From: Chloroflexota bacterium
Lineage (GTDB): Bacteria > Chloroflexota > Anaerolineae > Promineifilales > Promineifilaceae
Assembly (NCBI GenBank): GCA_017993775.1
Contig: JAGOMA010000002.1
Coordinates: 124,001-188,000 of the forward strand
DNA: 64,000 bases
Direction: 5' to 3'
Under the pieces are notes generated by a model. That model was not told the DNA's origin, did no database searches, and saw nothing but the letters and a program-made list of their open reading frames with translations. Shown one piece after another: positions 18,120 through 27,615 of the stretch. The position numbers and the translations under genes were made by a program. Position 1 is the stretch's first letter; each line of letters begins with the position of its first letter.

Positions 18120-19346
18120 TTAATCCAGCAGCAGTCCGGCAATAGACACGAGGGAGTTATCCTGGGGGTCGGCGGGGCAGTGATCGTAGGCGACGCAACG
18201 GCCGTCGGCCACGCCATCAAGCGCGCGCAGCATGAGGTAAATGGAGGAAAAGCCGCAAATACGGTTGCGGTCCTGAACGGCGGCAATCTGGTCGTAAAAG
18301 TCTTCGGCGTCGCCGCGCCGGATAGCGATCATCAGGCTGTCGTCGGCGGTTTTCAGGTTGGCGCGGCGCGGCGAATCCATCACAAAGGAGTCGCCAAAGT
18401 TTGGGCCGACGTGGGCAAAGTCGACGGAGGCGACAAAGAGCACATTTCGGCTCTGGGCTTCGCGGCGCAGGGTATTGATCACGGCCGTTAACCGCGCATC
18501 ATCTGCCGGCCGAGAACCGTTTGTCACAAAGTGGTGAAACGAGCCGCACAAAATAGGAACCATGGGCCTGGGAGAAATTCCCAATTTCTGGTACGTGTGG
18601 TGCAGCCATACGGCCGATAGTTCTATCGAATGTTCCTGGCGATGGTGCAGCTCTTCGGCAAAGGCGTTTTTTTCGCCCACGGCCGTCGCCAACTTATCAA
18701 TCAACGCCACATCGGTGGGCAGCACGCCATAAGGCGTGGCATATGCCTGCCGGGTCAGAGTTACGGAGCCAGCGCTGCCGTTGTGGTCCGTACCCAAGAT
18801 GACTACGAGGTCGGCCTGGGAAACGGCCGTTTCCGCCCGCCGCCACACCTTCGCATACACCGGCCCGCCCCGCTGGTAATCAATGTGCGGTGAAATGATG
18901 CCCCGCCCTGGCCACGGCTGCCAATCCGCCAAATCATCGGCCGCGCCGTAGTGGCTAAACAATGCCGTCAGAGCTTGTGGCTCAGCCGGGTAACTCAGGT
19001 CGGCCAGCGCTGGGGGGCGGTGCGGCTGGGCGCGAAACTCGGCCAATAACCCTTCTTGCGCTTCCCGCGATCGCTGATTGTCTAACAAACAGGCCGTGTC
19101 TAACTGCGCCAGAGCATCGGCCACAATGTCATAATCCACATCCTGCCCCACATGGCGGCAAAAATCGGCGTGAATCTGGGCCGCGGTGCGCGTGCCATCG
19201 CAAAAGATGAGCATCTGAGCCAGCGCCGGCGGCATCACAAGCTGGTAAGCCGTCAACTGCAGTGGATCACGCAGATACCACATTTGTTGTCCCATGTGGG
19301 TAACTTGTTGAAAATCAAGCGGGCGAAGGCGCGGGTTTTCAGTCAC
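18120..19346 (-). CDS. MEMO-family protein (AmmeMemoRadiSam system protein B)
   Basis: A protein of about 408 residues. An N-terminal region of roughly 110 residues, specific to this group, precedes a MEMO domain: the strand GIISPHIDYQRGGPVYA, then VVILGTDHN, HRQEHSIELSAVWL and VDFAHVGPNFGD, with the conserved His and Asp residues that form a metal-binding-like site related to class III dioxygenases. The biochemical role is unknown. Partners AMMECR1 and the radical SAM protein are not in the window. A GTG start at 19346 with AAGGA nine bases upstream is chosen. It follows the FHA gene by 13 bp in one operon. Confidence 0.85.
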   Translation of the reverse strand: MTENPRLRPLDFQQVTHMGQQMWYLRDPLQLTAYQLVMPPALAQMLIFCDGTRTAAQIHADFCRHVGQDVDYDIVADALAQLDTACLLDNQRSREAQEGLLAEFRAQPHRPPALADLSYPAEPQALTALFSHYGAADDLADWQPWPGRGIISPHIDYQRGGPVYAKVWRRAETAVSQADLVVILGTDHNGSAGSVTLTRQAYATPYGVLPTDVALIDKLATAVGEKNAFAEELHHRQEHSIELSAVWLHHTYQKLGISPRPMVPILCGSFHHFVTNGSRPADDARLTAVINTLRREAQSRNVLFVASVDFAHVGPNFGDSFVMDSPRRANLKTADDSLMIAIRRGDAEDFYDQIAAVQDRNRICGFSSIYLMLRALDGVADGRCVAYDHCPADPQDNSLVSIAGLLLD

Positions 19347-19359
19347 AAAGTTTTCCTTC

Positions 19360-20004
19360 TTATGAACAAATTGGCGCAAATCCAAAGGGGCCGAGGATGA
19401 AATTCCAGAACGGCCGTAAAACCCCACAATACAACAACCGCCCCTGCTCATACGCATCCAGAAAATAGACCGTCGCCACACAAAAAAACATCAGCACAAC
19501 CAGGCAGCCACACCCCAACAACACCCGCTGACGACAAGAAGAACCGCCCGCCATATCGTTGATGGGATTCGGCGCAGCTTGCCGCGGATCAGCCACAAAC
19601 GCCGGCGGCGTGTAAACCGGAACTTGCAAGCCTTCAGGCACAGTATCCACCTCTGCCAGACTGCCGCTACTCTCCAGCATCGTGGAATCATCCTCTAACC
19701 CGCCAACCACATACACCAGGCTGATGGCTTCGCCCAGGTCGATCACATCGCCATGATGCAGCGGGGTCAGGCCAACCACACGCCGGTCATTGATAAACGA
19801 ACCATTGGTGCTGCCCAAATCTTCCAGGGCATAACCGGTATCCTGGCGAATCAGTTGGGCGTGCTTGCGGGAAATCTCAGGATCGGTTATGGCAATCTCA
19901 TTACCCGAGGAACGGCCAATGATGATTTTTTCCTGGATCAAGTCGAATGTTTGATTGGGGTTTGGACCGCGTCGAACCACTAAACGCGCGACAGGCTGGT
20001 TCAT
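19360..20004 (-). CDS. FHA-domain membrane protein
   Basis: A 214-residue protein. The N-terminal FHA domain (residues 8-95) has the phosphothreonine-binding residues in GRSSGNEI, SRKHAQL and STNGSFIN. A disordered Pro-rich linker follows, then one transmembrane helix (LLGCGCLVVLMFFCVATVYF, about residues 163-182) and a short hydrophobic tail. It is therefore a tail-anchored phosphopeptide reader facing the cytoplasm. No Ser/Thr kinase gene is present in the window. The FHA gene and the MEMO gene downstream (13-bp gap) are probably co-expressed. Confidence 0.85.
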   Translation of the reverse strand: MNQPVARLVVRRGPNPNQTFDLIQEKIIIGRSSGNEIAITDPEISRKHAQLIRQDTGYALEDLGSTNGSFINDRRVVGLTPLHHGDVIDLGEAISLVYVVGGLEDDSTMLESSGSLAEVDTVPEGLQVPVYTPPAFVADPRQAAPNPINDMAGGSSCRQRVLLGCGCLVVLMFFCVATVYFLDAYEQGRLLYCGVLRPFWNFILGPFGFAPICS

Positions 20005-20134
20005 GGTCTACACTCCTGGCTCAGGCGAAAAGCCGGCAGAACGATAAAAGGGGTACTCGGCTCTCGCATCATAACTCTGACTTCACCTGAAGCGAGTTCA
20101 GTATAGAAACAACGATGCTGTTTGTCAACGAGAC

Positions 20135-20163
20135 TTGGTATAGGCATTCAGAGGAAGTACAAT
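20135..20163 (+). promoter_or_regulatory. Promoter of the SLC12-like transporter gene
   Basis: TTGGTA, a 17-bp spacer, then TACAAT, ending 27 bp before the ATG at 20191. Reasonable match to a housekeeping promoter. Confidence 0.55.
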
Positions 20164-20190
20164 GTGAATTCACAACCCAGGAGGATACCA

Positions 20191-22410
20191 ATGGCTGCCT
20201 TACGAGAATGGATCAAACAACTTGGCTCCGGTTCAGAAGCTGACCAAACGCGTAAATTTGGTACGTTTGCCGGTGTTTTTGTGCCGACGGTCCTAACTAT
20301 TTTGGGCGCGATCATGTATTTGCGTCTGGGGTGGGTGGTAGGGAATGCCGGTTTGCTGGGAGGGCTGGTCATTATTCTCCTGGCCCACGTGATTACCATT
20401 AGCACCGGGCTGGCGGTGTCTTCCATATCTACCAATATCCGCGTCGGGGCGGGCGGGGCATTTTCGATTATTTCGCAATCGTTGGGGCTGGAGGTGGGCG
20501 GCAGCATTAGCGTGCCCTTGTATTTGGCGCAGGGGGTATCGACAGCTCTTTACATTTTTGCTTTTGCCGAAGGCTGGCAGCGAATTTTCCCGCAGCACCC
20601 TATGGTGATTGTGGTGTTTCTGGCTTTTGCCGTGGTCTTTGCGATTGCCTTCATCAGCGCAAAGTTTGCCTCGCGCATTCAGTTTCTTATTTTAGGCATT
20701 GTCGGGTTTTCGTTGTTTTCGATCGCGCTGGGGAGTTTCCCCACGGCCGTTCAGCCAGGCATGATCTACGAACCAACATGGCTGGGCAGCTTTCCGGACG
20801 GAGACTTCTGGTTTGTGTTCTCCGTTTTTTTCCCCGCCGTCACCGGCATCATGGCCGGCATCAGTCTGAGCGGGGCGCTCGAAAATCCCCGCCGCAGCAT
20901 CCCCAAAGGCACCATGAGCGCCATCGGCATCACCTTGCTGATTTATCTGCTCCTTGCCTTCTGGCTGGCGCGGGTGGCCTTGCCGGAAGAGATGCTTACA
21001 AACTCCACGGTCATGGTGGATAAGGCTTATTTTAGCTGGGCGGTTTTGGCTGGATTGCTGGGAGCCACTTTTTCTTCGGCGCTTGGCTCGCTGCTGGCGG
21101 CGCCCCGGGTGATGCAGGCTTTGGGTAATCATGGGGTGCTGCCTTACGGCCGTTTCTTCGCCCAGGAGACCGCTGAAGGTGAACCGCGACGCGCCATGTT
21201 GGCCACGGCCGTGATCGTTTTGCTGGCTATCATTTTCGCTCTGGTCGGCGGCGGGCTGAACGCCATCGCCCCGCTCATTACCATGTTTTTCCTCATCACC
21301 TACTTCATGCTCAACGCCGTCGTTCTCATCGAGCAAATGCTCAACATGGTCAGCTTCCGCCCCACCTTTGCCATCCCCAAAGTCGTCCCCCTGGTTGGCA
21401 TGATTGGCTGCCTGGTGGTGATGTTTCTCATCAACCCACTCTTCAGCCTGGTAGCCATCACGCTGGCAGTCTTTGTTTATGCTTATTTGCTGCACCGGCA
21501 GCTAAACGCCCCCTGGGAAGATGTGCGCAGCGGGTTATTTATCTCTCTGGCGCGCTTTGCCGTGGAGCGCGTAAGCAGCCTGCCCTCCGCCCCGGAACGC
21601 ACCTGGAGTCCCAACGTCCTCGCGCCGGTCACCTCCACCAAAGCCCTGCGCGGCAGTTACCGTTTTTTATCGGCCCTCACTCTGCCCAAAGGCACTGTTC
21701 ACATCATCGGCATCTACCCACCCGGGCAGCCAGAACAGGTGCTAGACATGGATACCCTGGCTCACTCTTTCCAAAAGGATGGCGTGCCAGCGTGGATTTC
21801 GCTGCTAGAAGATGAAGATTTTATCAATGGCACCCGGCTGGCAATGGAAGTACTCACCGGGAGCTTTTTCCGTCCCAATATGCTCTTTTTACCATTGCAA
21901 ATCAACGGCTCACGCGAACGAGCAGCCTGGCTGCTGAGCCGCGCCGCCGCTTTATCACACATTGGCATTGTATTATTGGCTCAACATCCGGTGGTGGGTT
22001 TAGGGCAAGAACAGGTGATCAATGTCTGGATGCGCGAACAGGGGCCAGACTGGAAACTGGGGCTGCGATTGGCCAATCTGGACCTGGCCGTCTTGTTGGC
22101 CTACCAATTTCGGCAGAATTGGAACGGCCGTATCAACCTTTGCATGGTCATTGCCCAAGAGGAAACCACCCCAGTCGCCCTCGCCTTCCTCGAAGAACTG
22201 CGCGAACTGGCGCGCCTACCGGCCAACACCCGCATCGTCCTCCTGGTTGGCAGCTTTTGGGACGCCCTGCCCCAATCCCCATCCGCCGACCTGAGCATTT
22301 TAGGGCTGCAAGCCCAACCGGACCTTGACTTTGTGGAGAAAGTTGTCAAGATCGTTGATGCCTCTTGCGTTTTCGTGCGCGATTCTGGCGACGAAAGCGC
22401 CCTGGCCTAA
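20191..22410 (+). CDS. Cation-chloride-cotransporter-like (SLC12-type) permease
   Basis: A 739-residue APC-superfamily transporter. The first helix, FGTFAGVFVPTVLTILGAIM then YLRLGWVVG, is the hallmark of the Na-K-Cl/K-Cl cotransporter (SLC12) family. About 12 helices run to residue 460, followed by a soluble C-terminal domain of about 270 residues with alternating strands and helices. Bacterial members are poorly studied; ion selectivity is unknown. The start is decided by AGGAGG six bases upstream of the ATG at 20191. Two coiled-coil membrane protein genes follow on the same strand, the first after 48 bp. Confidence 0.85.
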   Translation: MAALREWIKQLGSGSEADQTRKFGTFAGVFVPTVLTILGAIMYLRLGWVVGNAGLLGGLVIILLAHVITISTGLAVSSISTNIRVGAGGAFSIISQSLGLEVGGSISVPLYLAQGVSTALYIFAFAEGWQRIFPQHPMVIVVFLAFAVVFAIAFISAKFASRIQFLILGIVGFSLFSIALGSFPTAVQPGMIYEPTWLGSFPDGDFWFVFSVFFPAVTGIMAGISLSGALENPRRSIPKGTMSAIGITLLIYLLLAFWLARVALPEEMLTNSTVMVDKAYFSWAVLAGLLGATFSSALGSLLAAPRVMQALGNHGVLPYGRFFAQETAEGEPRRAMLATAVIVLLAIIFALVGGGLNAIAPLITMFFLITYFMLNAVVLIEQMLNMVSFRPTFAIPKVVPLVGMIGCLVVMFLINPLFSLVAITLAVFVYAYLLHRQLNAPWEDVRSGLFISLARFAVERVSSLPSAPERTWSPNVLAPVTSTKALRGSYRFLSALTLPKGTVHIIGIYPPGQPEQVLDMDTLAHSFQKDGVPAWISLLEDEDFINGTRLAMEVLTGSFFRPNMLFLPLQINGSRERAAWLLSRAAALSHIGIVLLAQHPVVGLGQEQVINVWMREQGPDWKLGLRLANLDLAVLLAYQFRQNWNGRINLCMVIAQEETTPVALAFLEELRELARLPANTRIVLLVGSFWDALPQSPSADLSILGLQAQPDLDFVEKVVKIVDASCVFVRDSGDESALA

Positions 22411-22458
22411 ACACTACCCCCCGCAACCAACTCGGCAGCAGCTTCGTAAGGAGTGGCT

Positions 22459-23505
22459 ATGATGAACGAAGAACAACCAAACCCCTCACCGCAAGATGGC
22501 GATCTGAATCCCCTGCCGCCAGTTCAGGAATCACTGGACGAGTCGGAAATTGTACTGGGCACGGCCGTTGCCGTTTCGCCCATAGACTCGGAAACCCCGT
22601 CACCCGTCACCAAATCACGCCCGCCCCTGCCCCCCGAACCGGAGGAAGAGCTAGATATGACCCAACCCAGTACCCCAGACACGCCCGCCGCCACGCCTGC
22701 GCGAACGCCGGCCACCACATCGACGCCCCCGGTGGCCCCAGCCACATCGAGCGTTTCGCAACGGCGCGGCTGTGTGTTCTTGCTGTTGGGCGCGGTGCTC
22801 GGCGCATTTTTTGGCATGGTGTTTAGCCTGGCTGTTTTGATGGGGCTTAATGGCACACTCACCTTTAGCCAGGCCGACGCCCAACTGCGCCGCGACATCA
22901 ACGAAGCGGCCATTCGGCAAGCCAACCTGGAAGACACCCTGGCCACTCGAGACAGCCAGGTAAATGGATTGGCTACTCGCCTGGCAGACCTCAGCGGGCA
23001 ACAGGATGAGATGAGCCTCTCGCTGCAAAACGCGGACCAAGACCTGGCCACGGTGGAAGGGCAGGTTACGGCCGTTTACGCCAACATCTCCACCCTGGAC
23101 AACCGGCTGGAACAGGCAGAAGTCCAACTGACGGCCGTCGCCTCAGCCGCCGAATCGTTTAACAGCTTCCTGGGCGGCCTGCGCGATTTGCTGCAAGAAG
23201 TGCAGCCGACAACCATCACGCCCACAGCCGATGGCGGCACAGCCGATGGCGGCACAGCCGATGGCGGCACAGCCGATGGCGGCACAGCCGGTGGCGGCAC
23301 AGCCGGCAAAGCCACCCCAACAACGGCAAGCGGCAGCGGCACAGTCGCCCCAACCCAAACACCAGCCAGCCAGCCCACCCGCACCCCGCGCCCAACCCGC
23401 ACCCCGCTGGCTCTGCCTTCCAGCACGGCCGTGCCCACCAACACACCTGCGCCAACAAATACGGCCGTGCCGACAGAAGCCCCCACAGTCACGCCCCAGC
23501 CCTAA
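22459..23505 (+). CDS. Membrane-anchored coiled-coil protein with 5-residue repeats (unknown function)
   Basis: Not recognised as a named family. About 348 residues: an acidic, Pro-rich cytoplasmic N-terminus (about 110 residues), one transmembrane helix (FLLLGAVLGAFFGMVFSLAV), a long coiled-coil-like stretch with Leu/Asp/Gln heptads, then a low-complexity exported tail with five ADGGT-type repeats and a Pro/Thr-rich end (TPRPTRTP, TPAPTNTAVPT). Its layout is shared with the next gene, so the two probably work together. The ATG at 22459 follows AAGGAG. Confidence 0.7.
   Translation: MMNEEQPNPSPQDGDLNPLPPVQESLDESEIVLGTAVAVSPIDSETPSPVTKSRPPLPPEPEEELDMTQPSTPDTPAATPARTPATTSTPPVAPATSSVSQRRGCVFLLLGAVLGAFFGMVFSLAVLMGLNGTLTFSQADAQLRRDINEAAIRQANLEDTLATRDSQVNGLATRLADLSGQQDEMSLSLQNADQDLATVEGQVTAVYANISTLDNRLEQAEVQLTAVASAAESFNSFLGGLRDLLQEVQPTTITPTADGGTADGGTADGGTADGGTAGGGTAGKATPTTASGSGTVAPTQTPASQPTRTPRPTRTPLALPSSTAVPTNTPAPTNTAVPTEAPTVTPQP
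23224..23298 (+). repeat. 15-bp tandem repeat, five units
   Basis: Five head-to-tail units of ACAGCCGATGGCGGC, the last with one base change, inside the coding frame of the coiled-coil protein. Each unit adds five residues (Thr-Ala-Asp-Gly-Gly), so copy number changes keep the frame. Confidence 0.95.
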
Positions 23506-23543
23506 ACAACCTGACCACCCGTTCAAACAAAGGAGTTGCGGAC

Positions 23544-24605
23544 ATGGAAGAAAGTTCTCCCCTCAACGAAAGACCCGGATTTTTTCGCCGTCTGGCGCGC
23601 AGCATCTATCGCATTTTACGCGCCTTTGTCATCACGATGCTGGTTCTGGCCGTCCTGGTGGGCGTGGCCTGGGGCAGTTTGTGGCTCTACGAGACCATTC
23701 GCGGTGAAATCGACCGTTCAACTGAAAGCGTGACCACCCGCTTCCTGGCCCAAGAATCGCGTATCGACATTTTGCGCCGCGAAGTAGACACCCTTCTCGG
23801 CGCCAGTCGCGGCCAGGAGGAGAAAATCAATACCCTGCAAACTCAATTGACGGAAAAGACTCGGCAATTGGACGCGCTAACCCAGGACTACCATCAGCAA
23901 GCGCGTTTGTTGGAGGCTTTAGATGCTTCGATGGTCACGACACTGGCCAATGATGAAACGGCCGTACAAAACATCACCACCCTCCGCGAAGGTCTGGCCG
24001 CGCTGCAAACCGATTTCAACACCAGCACCGGGCAGGTGGATGCCTTAGGCGGGGAATTAGATGCCTTGAATACCGCCGTGAACCGCATCCAGACGGGATT
24101 AGACGCCGCGTCAGCGACCGCCGATACGGCCGTTTCCCAGGCCGACGCCGCCACAACGGCCGTTACCGACATGGCCGAATCGCTCGCCCTCTTCCGTGCC
24201 TGGGAACTGATCGCCCGCGCCCGCCTGCGCCTGCTGGAAACCAACTTCGGTCTGGCCGCCGCCGACATCGACGAAGCCCAACGCACCGTTACGGCCGTGA
24301 TCCTGCTGCTGCCAGAAGACTCGGCCAACCTGCCGGCGCTGCAAACCGCGCAAACGCGCCTCACGCTGGCCGCCGCCAACTTGCCCGCCAACCCGGCGCT
24401 GGCCGCCGCCGACCTGGAAACTGCCTGGGATGAACTGGATAAACTCCTGGTGGCCCGCCTGCTGCCCACCATCGAACCAGCACCGGCAGATGCCGGGTTC
24501 ACGACGACCGGGGAAACAGTGACCGGCGATGAACCCACGCCCACCCCCACCATCGAAGCCCCGCCGGAACCAACCGCCACGCCCACGCCGTCCTCTGGCG
24601 GCTGA
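23544..24605 (+). CDS. Membrane-anchored coiled-coil protein (unknown function)
   Basis: Not recognised as a named family. 353 residues: short basic N-terminus (FFRRLARSIYRILR), one transmembrane helix (FVITMLVLAVLVGVAWGSLW), about 150 residues of coiled coil, a helical region rich in Ala and Leu (WELIARARLRLLETNF), and a Pro/Thr-rich tail. The order of parts matches the preceding gene without close sequence identity. GGAGTTG precedes the ATG at 23544. The gene ends 9 bp before a convergent gene. An envelope or scaffolding role is possible but unsupported. Confidence 0.7.
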   Translation: MEESSPLNERPGFFRRLARSIYRILRAFVITMLVLAVLVGVAWGSLWLYETIRGEIDRSTESVTTRFLAQESRIDILRREVDTLLGASRGQEEKINTLQTQLTEKTRQLDALTQDYHQQARLLEALDASMVTTLANDETAVQNITTLREGLAALQTDFNTSTGQVDALGGELDALNTAVNRIQTGLDAASATADTAVSQADAATTAVTDMAESLALFRAWELIARARLRLLETNFGLAAADIDEAQRTVTAVILLLPEDSANLPALQTAQTRLTLAAANLPANPALAAADLETAWDELDKLLVARLLPTIEPAPADAGFTTTGETVTGDEPTPTPTIEAPPEPTATPTPSSGG

Positions 24606-24614
24606 TAACGGCCG

Positions 24615-25283
24615 TTACCCGACCGCCGCATCCCTGGCCAGCATTTGCCAGACGGCCGTTTGTTCAGCCGCATCCGCAAACGACAGGTAGACGGTGAGTA
24701 TTTCCGGCTTGTCGTTCTCTTCGGTCCAGGCGTTGACGAAGGTGACGGCTAGCGTGTCTAACGGCCGTGGGCCAAAAATCAGCCAACCCTTCCGCACCTG
24801 CCGCAGTGTGCGCGCATAAAAAAATTGGTACAGATACTTCTGCTTCCTATGTTCCACCATCACAATATGCTGGCCCAACGGAACCTGCCAATATTCGGCC
24901 GGGCGCAGCAGCACCGCCTGGCTAAATTCTGTGACCTGGTAAACGCCGGTGGCGCGCAAAGACACCCGCCGATAAGGCGACAGCGGCGCAGCCTCCCCGC
25001 CGGGCAGCGGACTGGTTTCATCCGGCACAAATTTGCTGTAACCCGCTTTTTGCGCCCGCCAATAGCTAAAATGGAGCCAAAACAACAAAACGGCCGTGCC
25101 CCCAATTCCCCACACCCCCCAACGCAAAATAATCGCCGCCAACAGCAAAAGCAGGCCCAAAAACTTGAACCAGCCGCGAACAGTCGCGCCTAAAAAAAAT
25201 GTGTGGCTGGTCCGAAACGTGAACGCATAAGCGAACCCCAGATAACGATAAAACAGGCGGCGAAAGATGGATAGGTCTTGCAA
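24615..25283 (-). CDS. Hypothetical two-helix membrane protein
   Basis: About 223 residues, not recognised. Two adjacent hydrophobic helices lie at roughly residues 35-75 (FLGLLLLLAAIILRWGVWGI and TAVLLFWLHFSYW). The rest is a soluble domain of mixed strands and helices with several aromatic residues (GQHIVMVEHRKQKYLYQFFY). The frame extends upstream into the methyltransferase gene; a TTG at 25283 with AGGAG about 12 bases upstream is the likeliest start, placing it 7 bp after the methyltransferase stop. The two genes are therefore probably one operon. Confidence 0.65.
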   Translation of the reverse strand: MQDLSIFRRLFYRYLGFAYAFTFRTSHTFFLGATVRGWFKFLGLLLLLAAIILRWGVWGIGGTAVLLFWLHFSYWRAQKAGYSKFVPDETSPLPGGEAAPLSPYRRVSLRATGVYQVTEFSQAVLLRPAEYWQVPLGQHIVMVEHRKQKYLYQFFYARTLRQVRKGWLIFGPRPLDTLAVTFVNAWTEENDKPEILTVYLSFADAAEQTAVWQMLARDAAVG

Positions 25284-25290
25284 AAGCTTT

Positions 25291-26007
25291 TTACTCCTGA
25301 CGGCGCAGGCAGCCCACCAGATGCAGCTGCCGGTCGGCGGATAATTTCGCCTCAAACCAAATCATCAGCCGAAAGAGGGCGGGGGTAAACGCCAGATATG
25401 TCGGATCGGCGATGGCCTGCAGGGAGATGAGTTCCAGGCCGTGAGCCGCTGCTGTCTGGCGCAGCGCTTCAGCCGTATTGGCCCGGTAGTAGGTAGGAAA
25501 GGTGTCTGCACCGGCACGGCCGTAAATCCTGGCCACCAATGCTCCTTGCAAACGCGCAAATCGGCCCAACATGCGGTTCAGACCAGACAGCGGGTGACGC
25601 TTGTTGGGCGTGATGAACACAAACACGCCGCCCGGCCTGAGAACCCGCGCCAACTGCGCCATCGTGAGCGACGGCCGTTCCAAATGCTCCAACAACCAGC
25701 TGGCAAAAGCCACGTCGATGCAGCCAGCGGCTAAAGGCAGCGCCTCGCTGGTTGCCGCCGCGCGGAGCAGGGGCAGCCGGTGTTCGCGCAGCGACTGCCA
25801 ATCCGGGTCCACGCCCACCGCCTGCGCCAACGGATGATCTAACTGCTCAATCAGCCCGCCCCGACCACAACCCAGATCAAGCAGGCGGGCAGACGGCCGT
25901 AAATTCTGCCGCACTAGGTCGGCATACACTTCCGTCGCCGGCCGCCACTCTGGATTCAGCGCTCGATACTGCTCGCGCAGCGCATTTTGTCGGTCTAAAG
26001 AAAGCAC
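25291..26007 (-). CDS. Class I SAM-dependent methyltransferase
   Basis: A 238-residue methyltransferase of the UbiE/Methyltransf_11 type. Motif I is LLDLGCGRGG (about residues 42-51), the acidic residue of motif II is in AVGVDPDW, motif III region is IDVAFASWLLEHLERP, and LRPGGVFVFITPN follows. The substrate is unknown. The start is a GTG at 26007 with GAGG six bases upstream. It is followed by a small membrane protein gene in the same direction. Confidence 0.85.
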   Translation of the reverse strand: MLSLDRQNALREQYRALNPEWRPATEVYADLVRQNLRPSARLLDLGCGRGGLIEQLDHPLAQAVGVDPDWQSLREHRLPLLRAAATSEALPLAAGCIDVAFASWLLEHLERPSLTMAQLARVLRPGGVFVFITPNKRHPLSGLNRMLGRFARLQGALVARIYGRAGADTFPTYYRANTAEALRQTAAAHGLELISLQAIADPTYLAFTPALFRLMIWFEAKLSADRQLHLVGCLRRQE

Positions 26008-26184
26008 ATCAGCCTCATGCTAAGGATTCAGGGTTCGGTCGAAGATTCTTCCCGGTCCCCATGACAACGGTTTTTTGTATAATCGCCCTTATCATCAGGA
26101 ATCTGGTAATAGGTTTCATTATCGGTGGGCGCAGCCAAAAAAGCAAAGGCGCACGGCCGTTAACCGCCCGCCAACAGGTGTGAT

Positions 26185-27546
26185 GTGACACAAAAAACAA
26201 GCAGAAATTGGGTGACATGGGCGCTTAAAGCGCTGATTCTAGGTACAATTCTCGGCGGCTGCGGGCCGGTGGAAACGGTTGACCAACAGTTGCAAGCCAT
26301 CATCGCCGCTCAGGATATTCGTCCCTTCCAGCCTTCGCCCCCGGCCGATCCGGCCCTGGCTGCTTTGGGGCAGGCGCTTTTTTTTGATAAGGAACTGAGC
26401 GGCAACCGCGACATCTCTTGCGCGACATGCCATCACCCCACCCTGCGCACAGGCGACGGGCTGCCGCTGTCTATTGGCACGGGCGGCCAGGGGTTAGGTC
26501 CGGAGCGTGAATTGGGTAACGGCCGTACGCTCATCGCCCGCAACGCCCCCGACATCTACAATCGCGGCAGCGCCGATTGGCAAACCATGTTTTGGGATGG
26601 CCGGGTAGCCGTCAGCGTACGCGGCTACTTTGTCAGCCCGGCCGGCAGCCAACTGCCGCCTGGCCTGGACAACGTGTTGGCGGCGCAAGCCATGTTTCCC
26701 GTCACCTCCATCGACGAGATGCGCGGCTTGCCCGGAGACGTGGATGTGTTCGGCCAACCCAACGAACTAGCGCTGATTCCAGCCGACAAGTGGACGGCCG
26801 TCTGGCAAACGCTGATGGCCCGGCTGCTGTCCATCCCCGATTATGCCGCCTTGTTCCAGGCAGCCTATCCCACCATCCCCGCCGCCGACCTGACCTTTGC
26901 CCACGCCGCCAACGCCATCGCCGCCTTTGAAGCCGACGCCTTCAACCAACATCAAAGCCCCTGGTACGCTTACTTGCAAGGCGACTCAACGGCGCTTTCG
27001 GAAACGGAGAAGCGGGGCGCGGTGCTGTTTTTTGGCGCAGCAGGCTGTGGGCAGTGCCACAACGGCCCACTGCTGACCGATCAGGCGTACCACAATCTGG
27101 CCGCGCCGCAGGTGGGGCCGGGCAAAGGAGCCGAAGCGCCGTTGGATTACGGCCGTTTCCGCGTCACCGGCCGCCCGGAAGACAAATTCGCTTTTCGCAC
27201 ACCCTCGCTGCTGAATACGGCCGTTACCGGTCCCTGGCTGCACGATGGCGCTTACGCCACTCTGGAAGCGGTCATCGCCCACCACCAAAACCCGGCTGCG
27301 GCTCTGCCGGCCTACGATGCGGCGGCCAACCTGCCCGCCTACTTGCAAACCAGCGTGCAGCGCGACCCGGCCATGCACCAAGAGATGCAGACGGCCGTTG
27401 ACCCGCAGTTAGCCGTCCGCCGCCTGGGACCGGGAGAAATTGAGGCGCTGGTGGCTTTTTTACATGCGCTGACGGATACGGCCGTGTTCGATTTGGACCA
27501 CGTTCAGCCCGCCGCCGTCCCCAGCGGCCTCCCCGTACAAGATTAA
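26185..27546 (+). CDS. Di-haem cytochrome c peroxidase/MauG-family lipoprotein
   Basis: A 453-residue exported protein. An N-terminal signal with a lipobox-like LGGC (Cys26) suggests membrane anchoring. Two haem c motifs are visible: CATCH at residues 79-83 and CGQCH at 288-292, with the spacing and surroundings (LFFDKELSGN, TPSLLN, GPWLHDGAYATLEAVI) of bacterial di-haem peroxidases. The likely reaction is reduction of hydrogen peroxide by cytochrome c, but MauG-type oxidation of another substrate cannot be excluded. Start is a GTG at 26185. It ends at a palindromic repeat facing a convergent gene. Confidence 0.88.
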   Translation: MTQKTSRNWVTWALKALILGTILGGCGPVETVDQQLQAIIAAQDIRPFQPSPPADPALAALGQALFFDKELSGNRDISCATCHHPTLRTGDGLPLSIGTGGQGLGPERELGNGRTLIARNAPDIYNRGSADWQTMFWDGRVAVSVRGYFVSPAGSQLPPGLDNVLAAQAMFPVTSIDEMRGLPGDVDVFGQPNELALIPADKWTAVWQTLMARLLSIPDYAALFQAAYPTIPAADLTFAHAANAIAAFEADAFNQHQSPWYAYLQGDSTALSETEKRGAVLFFGAAGCGQCHNGPLLTDQAYHNLAAPQVGPGKGAEAPLDYGRFRVTGRPEDKFAFRTPSLLNTAVTGPWLHDGAYATLEAVIAHHQNPAAALPAYDAAANLPAYLQTSVQRDPAMHQEMQTAVDPQLAVRRLGPGEIEALVAFLHALTDTAVFDLDHVQPAAVPSGLPVQD

Positions 27547-27565
27547 AGAACGACTTCAATGGGCT

Positions 27566-27603
27566 AGATTGGACCAATCTTGGAGATTGGTCCAATCTCC
27601 AAG
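27566..27603. repeat. AGATTGG-type palindromic repeat (copy 3, double)
   Basis: Two adjoining palindromes between convergent genes. AGATTGGACCAATCT at 27566-27580 is followed by CTTGGAGATTGG and CCAATCTCCAAG arms (27579-27603, 12-bp arms). No T-run, but the place suits a two-way terminator. Confidence 0.8.
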
Positions 27604-27615
27604 ACCCAAGACCGT

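Noticed and set aside
23224..23298. Tandem repeat as a CRISPR array
   Set aside because: Units are directly adjacent without spacers and lie in a coding frame.
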